This document shows positions 33,624 to 43,421 of a DNA stretch of 64,000 nucleotides, piece by piece (positions within the stretch are counted from its first letter, which is position 1; each line of letters opens with the position of its first letter). The notes beneath the pieces were generated by a model. It did not search any database, was not told the DNA's origin, and worked only from the letters and a program-made list of their open reading frames with translations. The stretch is from Tribonema minus (lineage: Eukaryota > Sar > Xanthophyceae > Tribonematales > Tribonemataceae). Location of the stretch: contig JAFCMP010000501.1 of NCBI GenBank assembly GCA_017506865.1, positions 558,001-622,000 of the forward strand. The letters are read 5' to 3'. Position numbers and translations under genes: made by a program.

Positions 33624-34994
33624 GCACTGCTTGCTTGGAGGCGATATGGCCGCAGGCGGCGCATGCAGGTGCGACCAGTCACTCCCGTTTCTCGTACGGA
33701 AGTTCAGATTGAATTGAAGCAAAGATGGAGTGATGCATCAGGCTGCGATGACAACAGTGCGGAAATTCGCAGCAGTGTTTTCAGGGGAGGGTGGCAGCTG
33801 CTTGTGCCGCTGCACACATGTTGCTGCAGATGGACAAAATTGAAGTTGCAGCAGAAGGCGGGTCGCAGCTTCTCACTGCGACGCCAATAGATTGCACCGA
33901 AAGCTGGCAAGTACGGTACACACAGGGCGCGTGCATGCAGGCAGGCCGCGCTTGCAAAGGGACAACATATGAGTAGACAGCATTGTTTTTGCTTCACACG
34001 TGGAATGTATGCAAGAGTGACTGCGTCAAAAGCAAGTGCAGCGATTTGAGAGAGGGCCAGCAAGCAGGTTTTCATTTGCTGAGGGCATCATTGAGATGAA
34101 TGATTTCGGCAGCCCAGGCTGAGGCGCACGCACGTGCAGCACTCAGCGCCAGAAGTCACATCAGTTTTGTGTGTGCGCATGTGGCAGATTTGCTCAAATG
34201 AGAGACTGGATTGCATATTGATGGCACATGGTGGTATCTCAACTTGGGCGGTGCGGCAGCCTACAGATCGCATGCCGCAGGTGTTGCCAACTCGGAGCAT
34301 GCTTGACCTGCGAAGAATACATGTTTGGAAGATCCACATGTTCCACAATGATATGTGCTCTGCTTTGCCTTTGTTTACTGTGTGACGCATGCAGCAACTT
34401 GCTGGCCTGAATATATTTGTTCGCCTGCATTAGAGCCTGCGATCGGTGCTGGTAAGCTCCCGAGGGCCACCTGATGCCTTCAGCTGCAGCATGGGAACGT
34501 ACCTTGAGCCAGAAGGCATGCATGCACATGCAGGTAGGATGCAATTACATGTATAGACTGCATATGACACATCGCCAGCCGCTGTGGGCCAGCCGCTGTG
34601 GGCCATGTACCGTAAGTGGACAAATCTTGTCCTCATGATCTTGCCAACAGTTGCGGAGGGCATTGAAATTGCTTCATGGACTTGTGTGTGCTGCTCATGA
34701 GCACATATGCTACATTTGAAAGCAGAGGAGGAACAAAGTCTTTTTTCAGAGTGAGCACCGCCCTGGCGTTCACCAAGCCCAAAGGGCACGAGGATTAGAG
34801 CCTTCGCTGCCCCGCTCTGGACTAGATCCGGATGATGTGCAATTGCCAATTTCAATTGTCACTTCAAGTAGTTGAAGTTTGCGATTCAATCGAAAAGCAG
34901 CCAACCTAGCTGAGCTGAGCTGGCTGTAGCTGTAGACCGCTGAGGGCCAGAGCTTGCACGTACTGTATTGGCAGCAAGAATCAAGATTTTCGCC
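33624..34994. other. spacer between the duplicated orphan genes
   Basis: The first 550 bases or so are homologous to the DNA after copy 2, so they belong to the duplicated unit. Shared blocks include gcagatggacaaaattgaagttgcag versus gcagatggacagaattggagtttgcag and gaaagctggcaagtac versus gcaaagctggcaagtac. A 15-bp tandem repeat (cagccgctgtgggc) lies near 34577-34606. The motif acttcaagtagttgaagttt at 34861-34880 precedes copy 2. No gene. Confidence 0.6.
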
Positions 34995-35831
34995 ATGGCC
35001 TCTGCCGCCGCGGAGCAGGATCCTCAGCACAGGCTCGAAGGATCCACAAAAGAAGAGAAGAGCTTCAACAGTAAAGCGACTGACGAGGACAGCGCCGACG
35101 ACGATGCATCGTCCATTTCAGCTGACGTCTCCAACTCAGACGACGTAGCAGTGGAGCTCAACGCGTACATATATCTATGCTGCATTGACCACGACGCGAA
35201 AGTGGATAGCCACGGGCAACTTGAACCATTCGGCCTGGACATCAACGGAAATCCCAACGTGCCTGAAGGCCCCACGATTGCTGCCAACGGCAGCTCTATT
35301 CAGATTGACCTCGGTCAAGCAGACGGCAATCGCAGGCCAGTGAAGGTGCACGAAGGCTTCGCCTCTTACAGACACCGCAGCGCGCTGCTGGAGCTGACAG
35401 GCCCGCTGTCTGCTCGTGCTGTCCTCCAAGCCATCGCCAACAAGATCCGCCACGAGCTGCTGCGGCAGAAGCTGCTGGAGGGGATGCTGGCGCGCGCTCT
35501 TGACGCATCCAGCGACTTCCGCTTGAAGGCCCTTACGAGGGACGCGTGAGACTGGCTGCCTGTCTTGCCGCAGGAGCATGCGCGCCAGTACCTCCGCAGC
35601 GAGGAGTACTGGCAGCAGTGCGGTTGGGACGATGCTTGGTTCTACAGCAAGACCATGCCGCTTCTGGACGCTGAGCCAGACCCCATGACGGCGTTGACAG
35701 CGCCGCAGCTGGCTCAGCTCAACGAATACTACGAACGCCGTGATTTGAATGGCGGCACGCAGCAGCTGGTGGCGGTGCGACACGTGCACGGCAACAACTA
35801 CGAGGTGGAGTGGAGCGAGATGTTTGCCTGA
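34995..35831 (+). pseudogene. orphan gene copy 2, in-frame TGA
   Basis: From ATG 34995 (good Kozak context, gccATGG) the frame is open to a TGA at 35547-35549, then continues in the same frame (DWLPVLPQEHARQYLRSEEYW...) to a stop at 35829-35831. Copy 1 reads KKWEWLP where copy 2 reads DA-stop-DWLP, so the TGA stands where copy 1 has Trp (TGG), a one-base change. Otherwise the two align along their whole length: TDEDSADDDASS, LNAYIYLCC, EPFGLDINGNPNVPEGP, LLELTGPLSARAV, DAWFYSKTMPLLDAEPDP and YEVEWSEMFA. Function unknown, with no recognised domain. If the TGA is real, the product is a 184-residue truncation. Other genes in the window use TGA as an ordinary terminator, which argues against general readthrough. 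Confidence 0.75.
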
Positions 35832-37953
35832 GAGCGGCGTGCTCTAAGGCGGCATGGCTACTGACGGCGTGCACAGGTGCTACCATCTCCCTCCCGCTTT
35901 GTGCAGGGGCGTGGATAGTGAGTTTGAAATTGAAGCGATCCCCGTTTTGTGTTCATGGAGGATGCGATGATACCGCGCTGGTCTTGAGATATCTGTAGCC
36001 GGAAATGACAGCAACCGCTGGTTCGCCGCTGCACATAGGGCAGGGATCGCTTGTGCAGATGGACAGAATTGGAGTTTGCAGCTGAGAGGCCATCACAGCT
36101 GCACCGCGGCAAGGCCGGCACATTGGACGCAAAGCTGGCAAGTACAAACAAGGCGCATGAATGCAGGCAGGCAGCATTTTCGCATGATGGAGGTCTATAG
36201 AGAAGGGGGGGGGGGGCTTCATAGCGTGACATTTATGCAAGAATGGCCACACGGGTGTGAGTGCAGTGGTTGTGAGGGGGCCAGGCAGCAGTTTGTTGTG
36301 TTTGCTGAGGGCAAGACTTTGGCAAAGACAACATGGGCAGCACGAGTTTGTGTGTGGCATAGATCTGCACAGATGAGCATTGGGTACGCACATTGCGTGA
36401 CACATGACCATACTACGGCATGATGAGCGTGATAGCCTACTGGCTCCATGCTGCCAGTGTCGACAAATGTACAACATGCACGGGATACATGCATGGACCG
36501 GACCACTCACATGTTTTGATCGGTTGTGATGCCCTTGCTTGCTCTTTGTGGTAGTTGCTGATTTTGTGGCCTGTATGCATGCATGTATGTCTGCCCATGT
36601 ACGTTGCGTGAGAGACTGCGGTCGCCACGATCAAGCTTGGCCATATTGTGCCTGCAGATGGTGCAGTGCATGGCATGCATACCTCGCGAGCGGTTCATTG
36701 TGCCACAAGGCATGCACAAGTGTTTGCGTACTGCCAGCCACCGCGAGCTATTGAACAGCGTATGGCATATCGTGATGTCCAACTTGCATGCGGTCAGAAT
36801 AGTGCGTCCATGCTTTGGGTGCGTCACCCGCCTTGAGGTGCTCATCATGCGCCTGTATAGAGCTAGTATTGAGTGTGTTGCAAAATGCCCACTTGCGAGA
36901 GCAGAGGGCTGTATGTTGTGCCATTGTCATCCTTGTGACGTGCTCGCAGCATCATCTGCCCCAGCTCTGCATCAAGCCACAAGGGCATGCGCAGGCTGCC
37001 CACACCCAGATTGAATCATCGCATTGGGCGCTGCGGTGGCCGTGCCTTCCCATTTCATGCGTGTGCACCTAAGAAAGTGCACATGTGCCCGTATGCGCAT
37101 GCATATGCAATCGGTGAAGTCAACATCCCAAGTACATGCCATCCTCCGTATGGGAACAACGGGCGTCTCAAACGTGCCAATGTCAAGACACAGAAAGTAC
37201 TTGTTGAGGTCTGCACCATCATGCACAGCACGACAACGAGATTGCTTGACATGCATGATATTGGCTGACGCAGTCGCTTTGATGCAAGTTGGCACACTGC
37301 AGGGCGTTATCACTGAGCACTGAGCACAACACAGTTGAAATCGTGTTGCATCACTCGAAAGCGCATTAGAAATATGTAATCGTCTCATTAGTGCCACAGC
37401 ATTGCGTGGCGCTCCGCCATTGCTTACGAACGGGCACGGGCGCGTCTGACTGACACAACGTCGACCACCAAGTGCTGCTGTTGGGCGTCGTGCCGCAAGG
37501 GCAAACTGCACACCACGGATCAGCATGTGGTAACGTCAAGCACCACGGCAACCATGTTGTCCAACCTGTGTGTGCTGCAATACACGCTGCACACCCTGCC
37601 AAACGGCAGTTTGCGTGCTCACGGTTATGGGGGTAATGTGGTTCAAGCTTGGAAATGCCTCAGTGGCCGTAGGAAAGAAGTCACGGGTAACAATGTGTGT
37701 CAGAGGGTTGGAAGCCCCTGTCGGTGGTCATGCCATGATTGCAGGGGCAAGGGGGTCTATACCCGTCGGAAGGGGGGGGGAAGGAGCTGATGAGGGGAAT
37801 GGTTCCAACGTCACAATCCAGTAGGCAGTGAGATCATATGGTGGCGACTCGAGCTGGCAGCGAGCACCGTGCCTGCGCTTCCACTACTTGTGCCGCCCAG
37901 CCCAATGTGTCGTGCACCGACTCGGTTGTTGGCATCAGCAGGCGGGAGCTGTG
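35832..37953. other. region between orphan copy 2 and the GH26 gene
   Basis: The first 540 bases are the 3' flank of the tandem duplication. Beyond that I find no supported gene. A 184-codon minus ORF (36972-37526) and an overlapping plus ORF (37527-37790) have no family motif. A G12-13 tract lies at about 36206-36218. Confidence 0.5.
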
Positions 37954-40900
37954 TCAGGCAGTGAGGCTGCGCATGGCGTAGTAGCCGTCCACAAACCCTT
38001 TGATGTCCTGTGAGTAACGAGGAAGAGCGAGGGAAACGCTGCAGCAATTAATTGCACATAAGGCTTAAAGTGTGCTTGATGTGTCTGTCTGTCCCACTCT
38101 CTGGCATGGTTCATATGCAGATAGCAATAGTACAACCGCTGGATGCAGCAGAAGAGTGCACTGCGTCCATTGCCAAAGGCCAATTGGCTTGCATCCAATC
38201 CCACGATGTCCTTGTGCGCATGCACATATGCCGTCGGTGCCTATTATACACTGGAAAAATGCCTATGGTCATGATTTTCAATGGAGGTAGAATACATGCA
38301 GGTTCGAGAAAAAGTATAACGATACGGTTCCAACGCTGTTTAATGTATGAACCCACGACAGAGTTAACCCGAGGTGTAGGGCTGACCTCTGGCGTGTTCA
38401 GATCCCAGTCTAGATTCTTGCCCTCCAGCACCTTGTTGTACAGGAAGAACGTCACTTGTTCCACGCGAGGGAACTGCAGCGCAATGGTTTTGAATGCGTC
38501 CCGGTACCAGTCAGGTTTGTCGGTTCCGTATGATGTGGTGCCTGCAGCGTTGCAAGCAACACATGTGGCAATATCACAGTGCATGAGTGAGCGCGTGAAC
38601 GATGCACGAGTTTTGCGTAGAACGGCTCAACAATCACGGGCTGAACATGCCCATGACACCACTACTGGCAGACGTGAGAGTGGGGGGGGGGGGGGGGGGG
38701 GCATGGCGCTGAGCACTGCAATATCAACCTCAAAAGCAACTTGTGGCGCAGCGCACAATCTGAAGTGTGGCAAAGCTTTCAAGAAGGTCGCCCTGCTTCA
38801 TCAACTTCCACTTCACTGTTGCGCGCTGTTGGCTGTCGCACACACGACGCGAGTGCAACGCAGCAGCTGCAAATGGAGCAACCAGCCAGCAGCGTCCGTC
38901 GAGCATTGCCAACGTGAGCACATGCAGAAATCCTACACTTTCTACACCGCGTTGACACGTGATGGCCATGCGTGTACATGCATGTACATGGGTTCATGCA
39001 GGGCTTGGGTGCATCATGAAGATTGAAACATTGAGCGCTGCTGGAGGCTAAGTGCTGCCCCTTGAGCTGCACTATGTATGACGCATCTGCTTCAATAATA
39101 AGACAGCACAGTTTGACAATTACTCTCGAATTGTGATGGTCACCTGTCTCCGCCACCCAGACGGGCAGGTCTGTAAGTTGCGTAACCTGTGGTTGCAGGA
39201 GGAGAGATGGCACACAAGAGGGCAGATATGACATGCAAATGTGAGCAAAGGGCCTTGATGCAAGACAAAGCTGCCACTATGGTGGCTCAAGACACCCTGC
39301 TGAGTTACAAGATGCATGGTACTTCGACGTACTCACAATTGTACAATTTCAACTGCAGCTGGCAAAAGATATACTCACAAGTTATACCATCAACGTGCAA
39401 GGTGAGGTATGTATTGTATGCGTCATACAGGCCAGCCTGTCTGCCTTGCAGCGTTATCCACAAGTCAGCGGCCAAGTTGTGCGATCACCCTATCATACTG
39501 CAACGCTCAGGCGCACAGCTTTACACCAGAAGAGTCCCTACATTCCCTTTTGCGACGTCGATCATCCGTTGAACAAGGTCCAGGATACGAACTTGCCTGA
39601 TAGTACGATGCTTGGAAGCCTTCACCAAAAGACTCTGAGAAGTTGTGTGCGGGCGTACTGAAGGCGCGGTTGTAGCTGGTGATGGCCACTGAGGACAGGC
39701 CCTGTGTGCCTGGCCAGAAGTCGCTGAAGGGACGGGGGTCATCGTACCCTGTTACGATCGCGCGGTGACATGCGGCAGAAAGTGCAAAATGAGGGATGTC
39801 TATAGGTGTAAAAGCCTCCTGATTTTACATGCACGAGCTGAGGTGCGTGGAAGTCAAGTCTGGAGGCACTGTTGTTGTGCCATCCAGACACCCCTGCTGT
39901 ATGTCAGACTTGTGATGAAACGGGTGACTTGGCCGCCTGCCAGTTTGTCAAACAACACTGGCAGGCATTGAGTGTGTCAGCCGCAGTTTGTCCGTACAAC
40001 AAACTAAATGCTTGCTCTGGTGTGCTCTGTCTGCAGTCGTCAAGCTTGCACATTTGTGCCACCACTTGCATCGTTTTGCATGGCACAACGTGATGTCACC
40101 GCAATGCACGCAATGCTCAACACTCAGAGCTACGGTGCTCACCATTGTTGGAATTGATGTTCAGCTGGAAATCGATGGGCGCGCCATGATGCTCAAAAAT
40201 CCCGATGATCCGCGAGAAAGACTCCCGCAGCTGGTGGACCGTATTTTTGTCGGCAGTTGGGTCGTGTGCATTGTAGAGCAGACCCCACTGATACCAGTTG
40301 CCTGCGCCACAGAGAGAAATGCTCAGCAGTCAAAGAAATTAAGTTTGCTGTACACTTGTGCAATGGTGGATGGATGCAGCAGCACACAGTGGAATAGTAA
40401 CTGCCATTGTGTGCTGCTGTGTGAACTTGCGCAGGCGTTGCCCTCAGCAGAAGTGCAGGCGTAGAGTGTGCTTTCAAAAAACAAATCTGCAAAACACACA
40501 TTTCTGCTGGCAATCGGGCAGCTGCGCCTGTATTAGCGTTGGGTATGGGTTGACAAGTAGAAGGGGATTGTTGGAACGTTAGCGTGTAAAAGTTTCCAAC
40601 AGCACTGTAAAAGCACAATCTATCCATCAGCACTCTCAGCTGCACCCTACAGAGGCGATCACAGGCTACCAACATTGGGGCATTAGCAGGTGTGCGGACC
40701 TTTCCATGCTGAGTTCCGTATTTTTGTGTCGGACCTCACCATTGAACTCGTGCAGAGTGCGAATAGTGAAGCGCCGACCAGCTGCTGCACACACCTGTGC
40801 AAAACTGCAAGGAAAACAACAAGAGAGAAGCAGCAGCAGGCAACAACAGTGGCCTCAGTGAAGTGTTTGCATTCCAATGAGGCCATCGTCGGTAACATTA

Positions 40901-42197
40901 AGCATGACAGGGTACTACGCGACAAGATTTATCGCCAGTTTCTGCATTGTACAGCGGCACTATTGCAAGTTTGTTCCCCCTTGCACACTCAGGCATTGCT
41001 CGAGGCTGGGCGGCGGGCTGTGGCGCTGCTGCTGAGTGCGCATTGCTAGATATTTGTTGGCGTTGGAGCCTGCTGTACCTGACACTTCTAAATCAAATCA
41101 GAGTGTCATGTCAGGTGCACAGTGAATCCTTTGCAGCGCCACTGCGCACAACAAAGTGCAAGATGTGCATTGTGTGCTTGTGTGGCGGTGTCCAGTGAGA
41201 AGGCAGCAGCAGTCTGTAATGGTGATTGCATTGAGGTTCATGCAGTCCAAGAGAGTGAGGCGCGCCTCAAATGTAGGCCATGTCATTGAGCGACAATTCC
41301 GCTCACAACACGTTGATGAGTTGACATGATGCAGCAACTTCCAAAAAATGACATTGGTATGTCAGTCCTGCTACCTCGGGCTTACCTGGCAAGGGGGGCA
41401 TCGAAGAGGCCAGCAACAATGTGCTGCAGCACTGGATCAGTGTTGGTGCGGTCTTCCATCCAGAACTCCATGTTGAGGATGGGCTCGCGTCCGCTGGCAA
41501 AGATGGCCTCGATTTCGTCATACCGCAGCTCATACACCGGCTGCGCAGTCCACAATGACCAAATGTTACTTGGTTCAAGATGACGTGCTTGTGATGTTAA
41601 ACTGGAGCATGCTTGAAAGTGGTGCTGGTCACGGGCGCTCCAAGAATAATAGTAGCAAGACTGCCCAGTTGAAGCAGTGCCGGCCTGGGACGGCCCTGGC
41701 TGTTCCATCCCCCACAAATGTACAGCACAAGCGAGCTTTGAAATCACCAAGTGCTGCACAACAACATGATGAGCAGCTGTGATGCATCTCGAGGATGCAT
41801 GCAAAGTGCATTGTCCAATCAATTCTCTAGCGAGCTGACTAGCCTGAAAGGTGAGCTGGTACATTAGGTAATCAACCAACTGCAGCGGTACTGGCATCTC
41901 GACGTCTGTGATGGCTAATCGGTGCTTGTAAAGTGCGTTGACCATATAGTCTCAGCCAAGTTGACTAACCTGGAAGGTGAGCTGATAATCAAACATCTTC
42001 CTGCCGCCGTCGTACACAGCCTCGCGTCTGGCTGGAGTGTTTGGGCCCTGCCCAGGATAGATCCCCACTCCTATGTAGCGTTTGATATCGTCGGCCATGT
42101 GTGTCAGGTGGCTTCCGTTTAGAGGCGCAGTTGCTGCGTAGCCGTGTTGCAGCAGCACGAATGCCGCTGCCACGACGACAGCTAACCTCGCCGGCAT
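37954..42197 (-). CDS. secreted glycoside hydrolase, GH26-type (mannanase-like)
   Basis: Exons placed: 42197-41970, 41540-41386, 40794-40740, 40301-40143, 39748-39597, 39186-39144, 38541-38387, 38007-37954 (334 codons). One short exon between 41386 and 40794 is missing from my model: phase demands a length of 3n+1. Residues 1-21 are a signal peptide (MPARLAVVVAAAFVLLQHGYA). The barrel landmarks fit clan GH-A, closest to GH26: NMEFWMED, GRRFTIRTLHEFNGNWYQWG with Glu as likely acid/base, DFQLNINSN, VAITSYNR and DLPVWVAETG with Glu as likely nucleophile. GH26 enzymes mostly cut beta-1,4-mannan, while some act on beta-1,3-xylan or other glycans. The substrate cannot be read from sequence. The protein probably acts on the alga's own wall or on food polysaccharide outside the cell. 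The intron after 39597 has a GC donor (CAG|GCAAGT). Confidence 0.82.
38682..38701. repeat. G20 homopolymer in a GH26 intron
   Basis: Twenty G in a row on the + strand, the same length as the tract at 10722-10741. It lies between the exons ending at 39144 and starting at 38541. Confidence 0.9.
41831..41995. repeat. exon 1 3' end duplicated inside GH26 intron 1
   Basis: The last part of exon 1 with its splice donor (about 41956-41992, minus-strand reading YQLTFQ then GTTAGT) recurs about 126 bp downstream in the intron (about 41831-41862, reading YQLTFQ then GCTAGT). They match at roughly 25 of 31 positions. Confidence 0.7.
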
Positions 42198-43421
42198 CTT
42201 TCTTGCGTCGTTGTATATCTTCTTATCCAGTCTTCAGCATGCTGGCGTGCGCAACTGCCTGGCAGTTGAGAATCCGTTGACCCAGCCAGTAGGACCCCGT
42301 GCCAGTTCTGCGTTTTTGCTTTTGATTCAGTCGCACCAGCGTGATGCTGCAGCACTAAAGCGCCCCAGCACGCAGCGCACATGGTGATGTACGAGTTCCA
42401 CCACAGTAACTTGGAGTTAACTTGAAGTGCGAGTGCAAACTGGATACTTGTTCGAAAGCAAGCAAGAGCGCACCTTATCGTGCAATGTCCGCCAATGTCC
42501 GCCAATGTCATCATATACCATGTATACATTGTATGACAGTCGCATGGCGGGAGAACTGTGCGCGAGGTGCTTAGCCATGACATGACATAACTAGGCCTGC
42601 ATTCTTCAACTTGCACATTGGTACTTGTGCAAGGCCAGTATGCAGCACGCACATGACAGCCACAAGTGTCAAAACAGGAACGACGACGCATGCATGGGTG
42701 GTAAAGCCCCCTCCACAATCTCTCGCTCTGCCTCTGAATCTTGTTGAAGTTCCCTGTGATGAGCATCATCAGGGTCAGTGCGTCCCATCATCAAGACCTG
42801 CACGTGCAAGTGCAGAGCAACGCATGAATGGCTGAAAAGAAGAAGTTGGTGTTGGCATAATATATTCACCTGCAGTCCACTGTGCACAGCAGCCGTGTCA
42901 GCTGATGCATGGAAACATCAAATCATGTTGTTGTCGTTTGGTTCAGTTTGACAAAGCACGGCAACTGCAACACACTGCAACATTGCTGTAACTGATAGCT
43001 GCTGTGCGCTCGCTGTTGCGGCAACTACAAATCTTCTGAATGCAGGTAGTAACATGGATACCGCTCTAGTCCCATAAGCATGCCATGCACGCTGGTACCC
43101 CCTCCCCGTAGTGCCAAGTATGGCGCTTCCAAGGCCTGCTAACCTGCACACAGCCCAGCTTACACGCATCCATGCACTACACTACGGTACTGTATACCAC
43201 AGTGTCAAATGTCACAGATAACAATAGGGTCGTCTGCTCTTCGCCCTGCACACACGAAGAAAAGCTACAGCTTCTGCTCTTCGCCCTGCAGACACGAAGA
43301 AAAGCTACAGATTCAGACTAGCGCCATCGCCGCACCGGTTGACAAACACGGCAGTGCACGCGATACCACCGCTCCCACCCCTGAGCTAGCAGGCGCCTCT
43401 GTCGCTCGTTTGCGAAGCACA
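42198..43421. other. intergenic region with a 40-bp tandem repeat
   Basis: It lies upstream of the GH26 gene and downstream of the MFS gene stop. It holds a motif copy (ttcttcaacttgc at about 42601), a short tgtccgccaa tandem at about 42485-42508, and the 40-bp repeat at 43233-43312. No gene. Confidence 0.6.
43233..43312. repeat. two 40-bp tandem repeats containing an inverted repeat
   Basis: Copies at 43233-43272 and 43273-43312 differ at two positions. Each holds gctcttcg and cgaagaaaagc about 9 bp apart, so each can form a stem-loop. They lie about 110 bp beyond the MFS stop codon, in the likely 3' UTR. Confidence 0.85.

Larger units (their letters stand above)
32758..36370. repeat. tandem segmental duplication, about 2.24-kb period
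   Basis: The two orphan genes start 2237 bp apart and the homology continues past each stop for at least 500 bases (to about 34180 and 36370). Coding parts are well conserved and the flanks are more diverged with indels, as expected for an older duplication that stayed under selection before the breaks. Confidence 0.85.

Noticed and set aside
36972..37526. 184-codon minus ORF between the orphan pair and the GH26 gene
   Set aside because: No family pattern was found and overlapping frames on both strands are also open. I could not distinguish it from chance or a very old gene remnant.
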